Source: Piscinibacter sp. XHJ-5 (lineage in GTDB: Bacteria; Pseudomonadota; Gammaproteobacteria; Burkholderiales; Burkholderiaceae_C). From it: DNA of 64,000 bases. The DNA lies in NCBI RefSeq assembly GCF_029855045.1, contig NZ_CP123228.1:1922001-1986000 (forward strand). Direction: 5' to 3'. Below, in pieces: positions 19,083 to 31,925 of this stretch. The notes under the pieces were generated by a model. The model was not told where the DNA came from. It saw only the letters and a program-made list of their open reading frames with translations, and searched no databases. The translations under genes and the position numbers were made by a program. How positions within the stretch are numbered: the stretch's first letter is position 1; each line of letters starts with the position of its first letter.

Positions 19083-20072
19083 TCAGTGGTGTCGTTGCGG
19101 CCGGTCGAGCCAGCACGCCAGGCCCTGCGCATTGAGCTCGATGTCCATCTCGAGCAGCTCCAGCACCGCGGCATCGTCCAGCAGGCAGCCATGCTCGCGC
19201 ACGCGCCGCAGGTAGACGCGCGAAAGGTCTTCCTTCAGCCGCGTGTGCCGTTGGTTTTCGTGCGCGGCGGCGCGGCCCAGGGCGACAATTTCGTCGATCT
19301 GCTCGAGCAGATCGCGACCCAGCCTCTGCACGTCGCCCACCAGGCCGAAGTGCGTGAGGTACATCCATTGCGGGTCGAAGGCGAGCAGCCGCTGCACCGA
19401 CGCACGCAATGCTTCGGGCTCGAACTGAACCGGCGTGGTGGTCGGCAGCAGCCAGGGTCCCTTCGCGCTGTCGAACTCCCGGTACGACAGTCCGAAGGTG
19501 TCGCCGGTGAAGAAGCCGCGGCTCCTCGTGTCCCAGACGCAGTGGTGGTGGCGCGCATGGCCGGGCGTGTCCAGGAACTGCAGCCTGCGCCCGACCCAGT
19601 CGAGCGTCATGCCGTCATGCGTGCTCACGACACGCTGCGCGTCGACGCCGACCACCTCGCCGTACGAGCGCATCACCTCCTCGTCCCCGTACACCGCTCT
19701 CGCGCTGTCCATCAGGTGCGAGGGATCGATCAGGTGCTTGGCGCCGCGCGGGTGCACGAGCAGTCGCGCCTCGGGCAGATGCCGCATCAGCAGGCCGACG
19801 CCGCCGGCATGATCCAGGTGCACATGCGTCGCGATGACCCAGTCGACCTGCGCCGGGCGCAGGCCGGCGACGGCCAGCGCTTCCAGCAGGCGCGGCACCG
19901 AATAGTTGGTGCCCGTGTCGACGAAGGCACCGCGTCCGGCTTCGACGACGAGGTAGCTCGCATCGAAGCGCGGCCGGTGAAAGCCCGTGTCGATGACGTG
20001 GATGCCGTCGGCGTGGCGCTGTAGGAATCGATCGGGAGCAGGCATCATGGGATAAGGGAAGTCCGAAGCCAT
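19083..20072 (-). CDS. metallo-beta-lactamase-fold hydrolase
   Basis: This 329-residue MBL-fold protein has the metal motif ATHVHLDHAGG, with later ligands in DTPGHARHHH and FFTGDTFG, and a C-terminal helical extension. Starting at MASDFPYPMMPAPDRF gives a normal family length; another Met is available 9 codons later. Such proteins hydrolyse thioesters, phosphodiesters or lactones; the substrate here is unknown. It is the first gene of the MBL-SDR-GFA series. Confidence 0.87.
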   Translation of the reverse strand: MASDFPYPMMPAPDRFLQRHADGIHVIDTGFHRPRFDASYLVVEAGRGAFVDTGTNYSVPRLLEALAVAGLRPAQVDWVIATHVHLDHAGGVGLLMRHLPEARLLVHPRGAKHLIDPSHLMDSARAVYGDEEVMRSYGEVVGVDAQRVVSTHDGMTLDWVGRRLQFLDTPGHARHHHCVWDTRSRGFFTGDTFGLSYREFDSAKGPWLLPTTTPVQFEPEALRASVQRLLAFDPQWMYLTHFGLVGDVQRLGRDLLEQIDEIVALGRAAAHENQRHTRLKEDLSRVYLRRVREHGCLLDDAAVLELLEMDIELNAQGLACWLDRPQRHH

Positions 20073-20149
20073 TCTAGGAATCCGCCGCCGCAGAACTTTC
20101 GACGGCGTCGTCGGTCGCACACGGCTTCCCCGCAGTACGAGTCCGAGCG

Positions 20150-20659
20150 ATGTTCCATTCTTCTCGCAATTCCATGGGGGCAGCCGTTGCGCTGAGCGCC
20201 TTGCTGGCCGGCTGCGCCGCCTCCTATGGGCCGCAGTCGCTGCGCCCCGGGACCTCGCTGGGCGAGGTCACCGCAGCGCTGGGCCCGCCCACAGGGCGCT
20301 ATGCAAGAGCCGACGGTGAACGTGTCGAATACGCGCGCGGCCCCTTCGGCAAGCACACCTACATGCTCGACTTCGATGCGCAGGGTCGTCTGTTGCGGTG
20401 GCAGCAGGTTCTGACCGAGTCGCAGTTCGAAGCGATCCGCACGGGAATGAGCGGCGACGAGGTCATGGTGGCCTTGGGCCATCCGGCCGAAACGCGACCG
20501 CTTGCCTATCAGCAGCGAACGCTGTGGTCCTACCGGTACGACGCGCCGTTCTGCACGTGGTTCCAGGTGGGCATCGACCGCCAGGGCAGGGTCGTGGACA
20601 CGGGCTACGGCCCGGATCCGTTGTGCGAGGACTTCAATTTCGGCGACAGCGGCAAATGA
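20150..20659 (+). CDS. outer-membrane lipoprotein, OmlA/BamE-like fold
   Basis: This 169-residue lipoprotein has the lipobox LLAGC with the lipidated Cys at residue 22. Two repeats of an OmlA/SmpA-like pattern follow: LRPGTSLGEVTAALGPPTGRY and IRTGMSGDEVMVALGHPAETR, each with a G-x-S-x-x-E-V helix start. This suggests a tandem BamE-like fold. The function is unknown and it is distinct from canonical bamE. Its stop overlaps the next start (ATGA), so it is coupled to an ArsC-family gene. Confidence 0.75.
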   Translation: MFHSSRNSMGAAVALSALLAGCAASYGPQSLRPGTSLGEVTAALGPPTGRYARADGERVEYARGPFGKHTYMLDFDAQGRLLRWQQVLTESQFEAIRTGMSGDEVMVALGHPAETRPLAYQQRTLWSYRYDAPFCTWFQVGIDRQGRVVDTGYGPDPLCEDFNFGDSGK

Positions 20660-21015
20660 CCGGACCCATCTTGTACGGCATCACCAATTGCGACACGGTG
20701 AAGCGCGCCCGCGCCTGGCTCGAGGACCGCGGGATCGAGCACAGCTTCCACGACTACAAGAAGGCAGGCGTTCCGCCTGACCGGATGGAGCAGTGGATCG
20801 ACCGGCTGGGCTGGGAAGCGCTACTGAACCGCCAGGGCACGACGTGGCGCAAGCTCGACGACGCGACCAAGGCCTCGGTGACCAACGCCGACGCAGCGCG
20901 GGCTGCGATGCTCGCGCATTCGAGCCTGATCAAGCGCCCCATCATCGAATGGCCGTCCGGGGACATCACGGTCGGTTTTACACACGACTCGTTCAAGCAG
21001 CACACGCGCGAGTGA
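20656..21015 (+). CDS. ArsC/Spx-family reductase (YffB-like)
   Basis: This 119-residue thioredoxin-fold protein has Cys12 in YGITNCDTVKRARAWL and the family segments NRQGTTWRKL and HSSLIKRPIIEW. It matches the YffB-like branch of the ArsC family, which lacks the extra cysteines of true arsenate reductases and is proposed to act with glutathione. It overlaps the upstream lipoprotein gene by 4 bases. A GC-rich hairpin follows its stop. Confidence 0.88.
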   Translation: MTGPILYGITNCDTVKRARAWLEDRGIEHSFHDYKKAGVPPDRMEQWIDRLGWEALLNRQGTTWRKLDDATKASVTNADAARAAMLAHSSLIKRPIIEWPSGDITVGFTHDSFKQHTRE

Positions 21016-21026
21016 CTGACGCCTTG

Positions 21027-21057
21027 CCTCCCGCGCCCCGCCTGGGGGCGCGGGAGG
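21027..21057. terminator. GC-rich hairpin between convergent genes
   Basis: A 13-bp perfect stem (21027-21039 with 21045-21057) and a 5-base loop separate the ArsC-family gene from acnA, which converge here. There is no T-run on either side, so it may act as a weak or factor-assisted terminator. Confidence 0.5.
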
Positions 21058-21064
21058 CGCCGCT

Positions 21065-23785
<2,721 letters not shown>

Positions 23786-23880
23786 GGCGCAAACCTCGTG
23801 GCGTGGGTGGCGAAGAGTGTCGCAAGCGGGGATCGGATTATGGTGTCAGCGCCCCGTGCCGCGCGAGGCGTAGGGGTGCA

Positions 23881-26800
23881 TCAGACCTCGTGCGGCACCA
23901 GGCTTTCGATCTCGTCGAGCACCGCCGCCAGCTCGGCGCTCACATGAGCGAACCAGCTGTCGGCGGCCGCCCGATCGTGCGCACCGATCGCCGTCTGCAG
24001 CGCCGCCGAGGCGGTGTGCAGGCCGTTCGCACCAATCGTGCCCGCAAGTCCCTTCAGATCGTGCACGCGTCCCAGCGCCTCTTCCCAGGCACCGCCTTCG
24101 AGGGCCGCGCCGACGACGCGGGTGAAGTCGAGGTTGGCGTCGCGAAAGCCGCGCAGGATGCGCCGGTACAGGTGCGTCTTGCCCAGGCAGCGGGCCAGCC
24201 CGTCGGCGGTGTCGATGACGCCCATGCCCTCGGCCGGCACCCAGTCGGTCGCCGGGCCCGGCTCGACGGCCTGCGGCGCGGCGCGGCGCGAGACGATCCA
24301 GTCGGCCATGGTGCGCAGCATCTGGCCGACGTTGAGCGGCTTGGGAATGTGGGCGTTCATGCCGCTGGCGAGCGCACGTTCACGGTCCTCGGCGAGCGCG
24401 CTCGCCGTCATCGCGATGACCGGCAGCTTGCGAAAGGCCGGATCCGCACGCAGCCGCCGCGTGGCGGTGTAGCCATCCATCACCGGCATCTGGCAGTCCA
24501 TCAGCACCCCGTCGAACGGTCCTTCGCTGGCGAGCTTGTGCAGCGCCTCCTCCCCGTTTTCCGCCACGACGACTTCCATGCCGGCGCGGCGAAGCAGTTC
24601 GCACGCCAGCTCCTGGTTCAGCGGATGGTCCTCGGCGAGCAGGATGCGCGCGCCGGCCAGCCGGGCCCGCGTGGTGTCGCTGATGTGCAGCCCGCCCAAG
24701 GTCGCGCGCACTGGGATCGGCTGCGCCACATCGGTGCGGCGCGCCCGCAGCAGACAATCGTGAAGGCTGGATGGCGTGACCGGCTTCTGAAGCACGCCGA
24801 CCAGCGGCAGGTCGCTTCCGGCGCGCAACGCATCCTCGCGCGCGAAAGCGGTGACCAGCAGGATGCACGACAGCAGGCCGGGATGGGCGCGGACCATCTG
24901 GCGCGCGCAGCTGACGCCGTCCATGCCGGGCATCTTCCAGTCGAGCAGGATCCAGCTGTAGGCGCGTGGATCGCGGTCCACGAGCTCGAGCGCCTGCGCG
25001 CCGCCGGCCGCGCGGTCGACGGCGATGCCCAGCCGCTCCAGCATCTCGCCCAGCAGTTCGCGCGCCGCCGGGCTGTCGTCGACCAGCAGCGCGCGCTGGC
25101 CGCGCAGTTCGTCGGCCGTCGGGGCACGCGGGGCCGCACGCTGCGCGCCGCGGCCGAAGCGCGCGCTGAAGTGGAAGGTCGACCCCCGGCCCGCCTCGCT
25201 TTCCACCCAGAGGCGACCGCCCATGCGCTCGACGAGCTGGCGGCAGATGACCAGGCCCAGCCCGGTGCCGCCGAAGCGGCGCGTGGTCGAGCTGTCGGCC
25301 TGCATGAAGGGCTGGAACAGACGCGACAGTTGATCGGGCGTCATGCCGACGCCGGTGTCGCGCACCCAGCCATGGAGCTCGATGCCGTCGACGTCCTGCG
25401 CGTCGACTTCCATGCCGACCACCACCTCGCCCGCGTCGGTGAACTTGATCGCGTTGCTGCCCAGGTTGACGAGCACCTGGCGCAGCCGGGTCGGGTCGCC
25501 GACCAGGCGCACGGGCAGGCCGGGCGCGGGGGCGAACAGCAGCTCCAGGCCCTTCTCGTCCGCCTTGAGGCCCAGCACGTCGGCCATCTCGGCGACGACC
25601 GACTCGAGCTCGAACTCGACACGCTCCAGCTCCATGTGGCCGGCCTCGATCTTGGAGACGTCGAGGATGTCGTTGAGGATCTGCAGCAGGTTCCCGGCCG
25701 CGCTGTGCGCCTTTTCCACGTAGTCGCGCTGGCGCGGCGGCAACCCGTCCTCCAGCGCCAGATGCGTCATGCCGATGATGGCGTTCATCGGTGTGCGCAG
25801 CTCGTGCGACATGTTGGCGAGGAAAGTCGACTTGGTCTGGCTGGCCGCCTCGGCCGCTTCGCGCGCCTGCTGCATGGCGACTTCGGTTTGCTTGCGTGCG
25901 GTGATGTCCTGGATCACGGCGCAGAACTGCGGCTCGATTTCCCATTCGAGCGCGATCACGCTCACATCGGTGTCGAAGGTGGTGCCGTCGATCCGGCAGA
26001 AGCGCCATTCGAAGCTTTGCACGCGCTGCCCGGTGCGCATGTGCTGGCGCAGCAGCTCGAGGGCTCGCTCGCGACTGCCCTGGCCATTCGGCTGGGTGGG
26101 AGGGGACAGGTCGGGCAGCCACACGAAGCGGCCAAGGAGGTGCTCGGGCGCATCCGCGCCGAACAGGCGCAGCGTGGCGGGGTTGCAGTGGGTGACGCCG
26201 CGCTTGCGATCGAAGAACAGGTAGCCGTTGAGTGCGTGCTCGAAGACCGCGGCGAATCGCACCTCCGCTTCGCGGCGCGCGGAGATGTCGAGCCAGTAGC
26301 CGTTGTAGACCACGCTGCCGTCGGGCTGCGGCTGCGGCGTGCTGTGCGCGAGGACGCGCACCGCGTGGTCGCCATGGCGCACCGCGAACTCGGTCGGCTC
26401 GGTCGGCGGGGAATGCGACGGCTGGCCCGCCAGCCGCCACGGCAGCGTCGGATCCTCGGCGAGCTTGTGGTCGTTGACGCCGAAGAGCTCCCTCACGCCC
26501 CGGCCGAGAAACGAGAACCGCCCCTGCGCGCCGGGCGCCGGCTCCTGGTAGCGGAAGACGGTGAGCGGCAGCGCCTGGGCCATGTCGAGCAGGTCGCGAC
26601 GCGCCTGCAAGGCCGTGTCGAGCAGTTCCACGCGTCGCCAGCCAGCCCAGATCAGCAGCCCGCCGACGAGCCACAGCGCGGCAGCGCCGGCAATCACCGG
26701 TGCGATCAGCGCGCGCTCGTCCGCCAGCGGCGCCAGGACCCAGACGCTGAAGGGCCGGTCCTCCAGCGGCGACGAGATGGCCAGGTGGCGCGTGCCGCCA

Positions 26801-27672
26801 AATTCGACGCTCGGCACGTTGCGCCCACCGACCGGCGTCTGCGACATCGTCCAGGGCAGCGGCTCCGGCACGCTCTGGTAGATCGCGGTCCAGTCGGCCG
26901 GCGTCTGCGCGCGCGGGTCGGGCATGCGTCGCAGCAGGGTGCCGCTGCGATTGCCGAGCACGACCACGCCGTTCGCGTCGGTGACGCAGATCATGCTGCC
27001 CTCGCTGCCGAACAGTCGGTTCAAGGTGTCGGAGTCCTGCTTGATCACCGCAACGCCGATCGGCCGGCCGTCGTGCTCGACGCGGTGGGCGAAGTACAGG
27101 CCCGGGATGCGGCTGATGCGGCCGAGCAGGAACTGCGACGACTCGCCGACATGCATCGCCTCGACAAAGTACTCCCGCGTGCGCAGATTGCCCGCGATCG
27201 CCGGCGGCTGCGCCAGCTTGTCGGCAATGCCGTTGGCGACCGTGTTGCCTTCGCGATCGATGAGCAGCAGCAGCTGCAAGCCGAAATCCTCGACCACATG
27301 GTCGAGCTGCGCGTTCATCGCCTGCACCGCCGGCTCGCGCAGCTGCGCATCGCGCAGTCTGATCCGCTCGGGTTCGCTCACGGCAGCGGTGTCGGGCAGG
27401 CGCTGCACCGACAGGAACTCGACCACCGAGGGGTGGTGGGACAGGTTCTTCGGTACCGCAGCAAGTTGGCGGAAGGTCAACGCGAGCGCATCCCTGACGC
27501 CGGTGAGCCGCACCGATGCGGTGGACCAGGTCTGCTCCCGGTGTTCGCGCACACGCTGCTGCGTGAACCATCCGCCGGCGGCGATGACGAGCGCCGTCCA
27601 GAAGACGGCGATCAGCCCCAGCACGCGCAGGCGCTGACGACGGTCCGACGCGGTCGGAAACCGCGAATTCAT
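23881..27672 (-). CDS. hybrid sensor histidine kinase with two receiver domains and Hpt
   Basis: This 1263-residue kinase has two membrane helices (~16-36 and ~320-344) enclosing a ~280-residue periplasmic sensor that looks like a double-Cache domain. Two PAS segments follow (~365-475 and ~475-605). The HisKA H-box is [19 protein letters not shown] with H623. The ATPase domain includes [17 protein letters not shown] and [16 protein letters not shown]. Receiver 1 has acceptor D911 (LLDWKMPG) and receiver 2 has D1059 ([11 protein letters not shown]). The C-terminal Hpt has H1204 (VHDLKGLAG). This is a full internal phosphorelay. No separate response regulator is adjacent. It lies between acnB and acnA, so a link to carbon metabolism is possible but unproven. 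Confidence 0.93.
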   Translation of the reverse strand: MNSRFPTASDRRQRLRVLGLIAVFWTALVIAAGGWFTQQRVREHREQTWSTASVRLTGVRDALALTFRQLAAVPKNLSHHPSVVEFLSVQRLPDTAAVSEPERIRLRDAQLREPAVQAMNAQLDHVVEDFGLQLLLLIDREGNTVANGIADKLAQPPAIAGNLRTREYFVEAMHVGESSQFLLGRISRIPGLYFAHRVEHDGRPIGVAVIKQDSDTLNRLFGSEGSMICVTDANGVVVLGNRSGTLLRRMPDPRAQTPADWTAIYQSVPEPLPWTMSQTPVGGRNVPSVEFGGTRHLAISSPLEDRPFSVWVLAPLADERALIAPVIAGAAALWLVGGLLIWAGWRRVELLDTALQARRDLLDMAQALPLTVFRYQEPAPGAQGRFSFLGRGVRELFGVNDHKLAEDPTLPWRLAGQPSHSPPTEPTEFAVRHGDHAVRVLAHSTPQPQPDGSVVYNGYWLDISARREAEVRFAAVFEHALNGYLFFDRKRGVTHCNPATLRLFGADAPEHLLGRFVWLPDLSPPTQPNGQGSRERALELLRQHMRTGQRVQSFEWRFCRIDGTTFDTDVSVIALEWEIEPQFCAVIQDITARKQTEVAMQQAREAAEAASQTKSTFLANMSHELRTPMNAIIGMTHLALEDGLPPRQRDYVEKAHSAAGNLLQILNDILDVSKIEAGHMELERVEFELESVVAEMADVLGLKADEKGLELLFAPAPGLPVRLVGDPTRLRQVLVNLGSNAIKFTDAGEVVVGMEVDAQDVDGIELHGWVRDTGVGMTPDQLSRLFQPFMQADSSTTRRFGGTGLGLVICRQLVERMGGRLWVESEAGRGSTFHFSARFGRGAQRAAPRAPTADELRGQRALLVDDSPAARELLGEMLERLGIAVDRAAGGAQALELVDRDPRAYSWILLDWKMPGMDGVSCARQMVRAHPGLLSCILLVTAFAREDALRAGSDLPLVGVLQKPVTPSSLHDCLLRARRTDVAQPIPVRATLGGLHISDTTRARLAGARILLAEDHPLNQELACELLRRAGMEVVVAENGEEALHKLASEGPFDGVLMDCQMPVMDGYTATRRLRADPAFRKLPVIAMTASALAEDRERALASGMNAHIPKPLNVGQMLRTMADWIVSRRAAPQAVEPGPATDWVPAEGMGVIDTADGLARCLGKTHLYRRILRGFRDANLDFTRVVGAALEGGAWEEALGRVHDLKGLAGTIGANGLHTASAALQTAIGAHDRAAADSWFAHVSAELAAVLDEIESLVPHEV

Positions 27673-27774
27673 GGGTCGTGATTCCTATGGGCCGACTGCC
27701 CGATGCCCTCGAATCGTTGTATCAGAAAGAGGCAGCGGCTGACCCCGTGATTTCGCGCGCTGTGCGAGGCGCAG

Positions 27775-27809
27775 AAACGAAAAGGCCGCGCCCGGATGCG
27801 GCGCGGCCT
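27775..27809 (-). terminator. intrinsic terminator after acnB
   Basis: AGGCCGCGCC (27783-27792) and GGCGCGGCCT (27800-27809) form a perfect 10-bp stem with a 7-base loop. On the minus strand the stem is followed by TTTCGTTTC, the right polarity to end acnB transcription before the kinase gene. Confidence 0.75.
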
Positions 27810-27828
27810 CGCGAAAGGAGCCGACCGG

Positions 27829-30414
27829 TCAGGCGACGGCCGTCTCCGCAGCCTTGGCGAAGTCCTGGATCTGGTCGAAGTTCATGTAGCGGTAGATCTT
27901 GTCGCCGTCCTTGTTGATGACGCCGATGTCCGCCATGTACTCGTCCCGGGTCGGAATGCGGCCCAGGCGAGAGCAGATCGCCGCCAGCTCGGCCGAGCCG
28001 AGGTAGACGTTGCTGTTCTTGCCGAGGCGGTTCGGGAAGTTGCGCGTGCTCGTGGAAAACACCGTGGCGCCTTCCTTCACCTGAGCCTGGTTGCCCATGC
28101 ACAGGCTGCATCCCGGCATCTCCATGCGCGCGCCCGCCGTGCCGAGCACGCCGTAGTGGCCTTCCTCGGTGAGCTGCTTCTGGTCCATCTTGGTCGGCGG
28201 CGCGACCCACAACTTGACCGGAATGTCGCGCTTGCCTTCGAGCAGCTTGGACGCCGCGCGAAAGTGGCCGATGTTGGTCATGCACGAGCCGATGAACACC
28301 TCGTCGATGGCGGCGCCGGCCACGTCGGACAGCGTCTTCACGTCGTCCGGGTCGTTGGGGCAGGCGACGATGGGCTCGTGGATGTCGGCCAGGTCGATCT
28401 CGATGACCGCCGCGTACTCAGCGTCGGCGTCGGCCTTCAGCAGCTGCGGATCGGCCAGCCAGGCCTGCTGCGCGGCGATGCGACGCTGCAGCGTGCGCGC
28501 GTCGGCGTAGCCGTTGGCGATCATCCACTTCATCAGCGTGATGTTGCTGTTGATGTACTCGATGATCGGCTCCTTGTTCAGGTGCACCGTGCAGCCGGCG
28601 GCGCTGCGCTCGGCCGAGGCGTCGCTCAGCTCGAACGCCTGCTCGACCTTCAGGTCGGGCAGGCCCTCGATCTCGAGGATGCGGCCGGAGAAGATGTTCT
28701 TCTTGCCCTTCTTCTCGACGGTGAGCAAGCCCTGCTTGATCGCATACAGCGGGATCGCGTTGACCAGGTCGCGCAGCGTCACGCCGGGTTGCATGCTGCC
28801 CTTGAAGCGCACCAGCACGCTCTCGGGCATGTCCAGCGGCATGACGCCGGTGGCAGCGGCGAACGCGACGAGTCCCGAGCCGGCCGGGAAGCTGATGCCG
28901 ATCGGGAAGCGCGTGTGGCTGTCGGCGCCGGTGCCGACGGTGTCGGGCAGCAGGAAGCGGTTGAGCCAGCTGTGGATCACGCCGTCGCCGGGACGCAGCG
29001 AGATGCCGCCGCGCGTGCTGATGAACTCGGGCAGCTCGTGGTGCATCTTCACGTCGACCGGCTTCGGATACGCGGCCGTGTGGCAGAAGCTCTGCATCAC
29101 CAGGTCGGCGGAGAAGCCGAGGCAGGCGAGGTCCTTCAGCTCGTCGCGAGTCATCGGGCCGGTGGTGTCCTGCGAGCCCACCGAGGTCATGCGCGGCTCG
29201 CAGTAGGCGCCCGGACGCACGCCCTGGCCCTGCGGCAGGCCGCAGGCGCGGCCGACCATCTTCTGGGCGAGCGAGAAGCCGCGGCCGGTGTCGGCCGGGT
29301 TCTGCGGCAGGCGGAACAGCGTCGACGGCGGCAGGCCCAGCGCCTCCCGGGCCTTGGCGGTGAGGCCGCGGCCGATGATCAGCGGAATGCGGCCCCCGGC
29401 GCGCACCTCGTCGAACAGCACCTCGCTCTTGACCTTGAACTCGGCGACGACCTGGCCGTTTCTCAGCGCCTTGCCTTCGTAAGGGCGCAGCTCGATCACG
29501 TCGCCCATGTCCATCTTGGTCGCGTCGAGCTCGATCGGCAGTGCCCCGGCGTCTTCCATCGTGTTGTAGAAGATGGGCGCGATCTTGCTGCCCAGGCACA
29601 CGCCGCCGAAGCGCTTGTTCGGCACGAAGGGGATGTCCTCGCCGGTGAACCACAGTACCGAGTTGGTGGCCGACTTGCGCGACGAGCCGGTGCCGACGAC
29701 GTCGCCGACATAGGCCACCAGATGACCCTTGGCGCGCAGCGACTCGATGAAGGCCACCGGTCCGCGCTTGCCGTCTTCCTCCGGCGTGATGCCGGGGCGC
29801 GGATTCTTCAGCATCGCCAGCGCGTGCAGCGGGATGTCGGGACGGCTCCAGGCATCGGGCGCGGGGGAGAGGTCGTCGGTGTTGGTCTCGCCGGTCACCT
29901 TGAAGATGGTCACGGTCAGGCTGGCCGGCACCTCGGGACGGCTGGTGAACCACTCGGCCTCCGCCCAGCTCTTCAGCACGGCCTGGGCGTGGGCGTTGCC
30001 GCGGTCGGCCTTTTCCTTGACATCGTGGAACTGGTCGAACATGAGCAGCGTTTTCTTCAGCCCTGCCGCGGCCACCGCGCCCACGGCGGCATCGTCGAGC
30101 AGGTCGATCAGCGGGCTGATGTTGTAGCCGCCCAGCATGGTGCCCAGCAGCTCGGTGGCCTTGCCGCGGCTGATCAGCGCGCAGCTCTGCGTGCCGTGCG
30201 CGACGGCGGCGAGGTAGGAGGCCTTCACCTTGGCCGCATCGTCGACGCCGGCCGGCACGCGGTGGGTGATCAGGTCGACGAGGAATTGCTCTTCGCCTCG
30301 GGGCGGGGCCTTCAGCAGCTCGATGAGCTCAGCGGTCTGCTGGGCCGACAGCGGCAGCGGCGGGATGCCGAGCGCGGCGCGTTCGGCGACATGTTGGCGA
30401 TAGGCGTTGAGCAT
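27829..30414 (-). CDS. acnB: bifunctional aconitate hydratase 2 / 2-methylisocitrate dehydratase
   Basis: This 861-residue aconitase B is close to the usual 865. The N-terminal HEAT-like region ([22 protein letters not shown]) comes before the swivel domain, the reverse domain order of AcnA. The [4Fe-4S] cysteines are in [15 protein letters not shown] and [36 protein letters not shown] and [18 protein letters not shown] are also diagnostic. It is the main TCA-cycle aconitase in many proteobacteria and can also serve the methylcitrate cycle. The start is the ATG at 30414; the longer open frame upstream overlaps vapC antisense-frame sequence and is not used. Confidence 0.96.
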   Translation of the reverse strand: MLNAYRQHVAERAALGIPPLPLSAQQTAELIELLKAPPRGEEQFLVDLITHRVPAGVDDAAKVKASYLAAVAHGTQSCALISRGKATELLGTMLGGYNISPLIDLLDDAAVGAVAAAGLKKTLLMFDQFHDVKEKADRGNAHAQAVLKSWAEAEWFTSRPEVPASLTVTIFKVTGETNTDDLSPAPDAWSRPDIPLHALAMLKNPRPGITPEEDGKRGPVAFIESLRAKGHLVAYVGDVVGTGSSRKSATNSVLWFTGEDIPFVPNKRFGGVCLGSKIAPIFYNTMEDAGALPIELDATKMDMGDVIELRPYEGKALRNGQVVAEFKVKSEVLFDEVRAGGRIPLIIGRGLTAKAREALGLPPSTLFRLPQNPADTGRGFSLAQKMVGRACGLPQGQGVRPGAYCEPRMTSVGSQDTTGPMTRDELKDLACLGFSADLVMQSFCHTAAYPKPVDVKMHHELPEFISTRGGISLRPGDGVIHSWLNRFLLPDTVGTGADSHTRFPIGISFPAGSGLVAFAAATGVMPLDMPESVLVRFKGSMQPGVTLRDLVNAIPLYAIKQGLLTVEKKGKKNIFSGRILEIEGLPDLKVEQAFELSDASAERSAAGCTVHLNKEPIIEYINSNITLMKWMIANGYADARTLQRRIAAQQAWLADPQLLKADADAEYAAVIEIDLADIHEPIVACPNDPDDVKTLSDVAGAAIDEVFIGSCMTNIGHFRAASKLLEGKRDIPVKLWVAPPTKMDQKQLTEEGHYGVLGTAGARMEMPGCSLCMGNQAQVKEGATVFSTSTRNFPNRLGKNSNVYLGSAELAAICSRLGRIPTRDEYMADIGVINKDGDKIYRYMNFDQIQDFAKAAETAVA

Positions 30415-30446
30415 GAGGACTTTCGTTGAGGGACAGGAACACGGGC

Positions 30447-30869
30447 TCAGGTCGCGGTCGGAACGATGACCTTGAGCCCCTTGAAATAGTCGCGGAAGAA
30501 GCCGGCATCCCGCGTGATCAGCGCCGTGCACTGGAGCAGCGCGTGGGCGCCGACGAGGAAGTCGGGAATGGTGCGCGGCGACGCGGTGGCAAGCCCGGCC
30601 CCGCGCAGCCGCTCCTTGTACTTGCGCTGCATCTCGCCGGCGCGCACCGCGGAACGCTGCTCGATGGCCGAGAACTCGAGGCCCATCTCCTCCAGCGCAT
30701 CCATGACCTGGGAGCCGTGCCCCAGGCCGGCAGTGACTTCGCTGACGACCACCTCGCACACGCCCACCGGTCCGCTGCCGAGCGCCATGCGCAGGCATGC
30801 CTCCGCGGCATCGGCGCGCACGTCCTCGCCGAGGAGGTCGATCAGGACGGAAGTGTCGACGGCGATCAT
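30447..30869 (-). CDS. vapC: PIN-domain toxin (VapC-type)
   Basis: This 140-residue PIN-domain protein is a probable RNase toxin. The acidic active-site residues are visible: D5 in [14 protein letters not shown]39 or E44 in CEVVVSEV, D103 in [10 protein letters not shown] and D121 in LITRDAGFF. It follows an AbrB-fold antitoxin gene with a 1-bp spacer, the usual VapBC order. VapC toxins usually cut tRNA or rRNA; the target here is unknown. The pair lies between acnB and a small secreted-protein gene. Confidence 0.9.
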   Translation of the reverse strand: MIAVDTSVLIDLLGEDVRADAAEACLRMALGSGPVGVCEVVVSEVTAGLGHGSQVMDALEEMGLEFSAIEQRSAVRAGEMQRKYKERLRGAGLATASPRTIPDFLVGAHALLQCTALITRDAGFFRDYFKGLKVIVPTAT

Positions 30870-30870
30870 C

Positions 30871-31116
30871 TCAAGGCTCGACCGGGTCGCCAGGGGCGCG
30901 GCCGCGGAGCTCTCGCATGATGTCGTCGGTGGTCACGCCCTCGGGCAGCTTGAACTTCCCACGCGCACGCGAAATCGCGTCGTCGACGTTCTTGCGCAGG
31001 ATGATGCGGCTGCCGTCGAGTTCCACCTTGAGCAGGGTGCCCTTGGTGAGGCCGAGGGCGTCTCGAACGGCTTTGGGAAGCGTGATCTGGCCGCGTTCCG
31101 CAACGGTGGCTTCCAT
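30871..31116 (-). CDS. vapB: AbrB-fold antitoxin (VapB-type)
   Basis: This 81-residue protein has an N-terminal SpoVT/AbrB swapped-hairpin DNA-binding domain (VAERGQITLPKAVRDALGLTKGTLLKVELDGSRIIL). An acidic and basic C-terminal tail probably wraps the VapC toxin. It should neutralise VapC and repress its own promoter; half-sites GGTATG/CATACC flank the -10 box upstream. An overlapping frame of similar length on the same strand is a shadow. Confidence 0.9.
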   Translation of the reverse strand: MEATVAERGQITLPKAVRDALGLTKGTLLKVELDGSRIILRKNVDDAISRARGKFKLPEGVTTDDIMRELRGRAPGDPVEP

Positions 31117-31132
31117 CGCGTACTCCGGAGTC

Positions 31133-31172
31133 GGTATGCATGAATTCTACATACCAGACCCGGCATACTCAA
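31133..31172 (-). promoter_or_regulatory. vapBC promoter and likely VapB operator
   Basis: On the minus strand TTGAGT (complement of 31167-31172), 17 bp, TAGAAT (complement of 31144-31149) makes a good sigma-70 promoter. Inverted half-sites GGTATG (31133-31138) and CATACC (31150-31155) flank the -10 box, and a related GAGTATGCC lies over the -35. This fits autorepression by the VapBC complex. Confidence 0.55.
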
Positions 31173-31200
31173 GCAAAAGGGCGTGCCTTTCGGCACGCCC
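31171..31200 (-). terminator. intrinsic terminator after the small secreted-protein gene
   Basis: GGGCGTGCC (31179-31187) pairs with GGCACGCCC (31192-31200) over a 4-base loop. On the minus strand it is followed by TTTTGCTT. It insulates the upstream gene from vapBC. Confidence 0.75.
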
Positions 31201-31225
31201 TTCGTGACGGATGAAATGAGCCGGA

Positions 31226-31720
31226 CTACAGGGACGCGCGCTGCTGGCTCTGCGTGCAGCTGTCGACCATGCGCTGGCCGATCTTCTGGTTGAGCATCAT
31301 CGACTTGGCAGGGATCTGGATCCAGACGATGCCGTTCTTCTTGTCCTCCAGGCGCACGGCGCCGGTGGTGGTCTCCTGCGGGACCATGGTGTAGGTGGCG
31401 TTCTTGAATGCCACCTTGAAGTGACCGGGCTTGCCGTCGAGGGGCTGCACGTTGACTTTCTGGTCGAACTCGCACTTGGCCTCGCCCGTGAGAACGCGAG
31501 AGGCGATCTCGAGCTGGTTGGCGGTGATCTGCTCCACCGTTTCGGTGGCGAGCGCGAGGCCCTTGGCTTCGGATTTCAGCTCCTTGCGCGACTCGGACAC
31601 CTTGGCCGACTTGGCGGGCTTGGCGGCCGGCTTGGCGGCTTCGGCTTGCGCGGCGGCGGTGCCCACGGTGAGCGACAGGGCCGCTGCGCAGGCGGCGGAG
31701 AGGATGAACGGACGGGTCAT
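31226..31720 (-). CDS. secreted protein of unknown function
   Basis: This 164-residue protein has a signal peptide (MTRPFILSAACAAALSLTVGTAAAQA). A Lys/Ala-rich linker (EAAKPAAKPAKSAKVSESRKEL) comes before a compact domain of about 100 residues containing GEAKCEFDQKVNVQPL, GKPGHFKVAFKNATYTMVPQET and a C-terminal Cys (RMVDSCTQSQQ). The two cysteines could form a disulfide. I recognise this as a hypothetical protein type seen near TCA genes in Burkholderiales but cannot assign a function. The start at the ATG at 31720 fits the signal peptide and an AGGAG upstream. Confidence 0.75.
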   Translation of the reverse strand: MTRPFILSAACAAALSLTVGTAAAQAEAAKPAAKPAKSAKVSESRKELKSEAKGLALATETVEQITANQLEIASRVLTGEAKCEFDQKVNVQPLDGKPGHFKVAFKNATYTMVPQETTTGAVRLEDKKNGIVWIQIPAKSMMLNQKIGQRMVDSCTQSQQRASL

Positions 31721-31925
31721 TTGGAAGGCTCCTCGTTGGGACGAACGCCCGGATCGGCGGGGCGGCGGTGGCAGTAACAAGCCGCCACCTGCCGCATCCA
31801 TCTGCAAGAGGCATGCACATGCCGAAAACGACGCACCGCGTCACATCCGCGTGGGGGAAATCACGCGATCGTCAATAAATCTGGACACAACCTGGCCCGG
31901 CAGTGTTCGCTGCCGCGCTGTCCTG

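Noticed and set aside
23803..27681. Plus-strand open frame of 1292 codons opposite the hybrid kinase
   Set aside because: Its length comes from the scarcity of stop codons at this GC content. The composition is the mirror of the kinase codons and no domain is visible.
27796..30429. Plus-strand open frame of 877 codons opposite acnB
   Set aside because: It is a shadow of acnB; His/Asp/Arg/Val-rich with no recognisable fold, while the minus strand encodes an intact aconitase.
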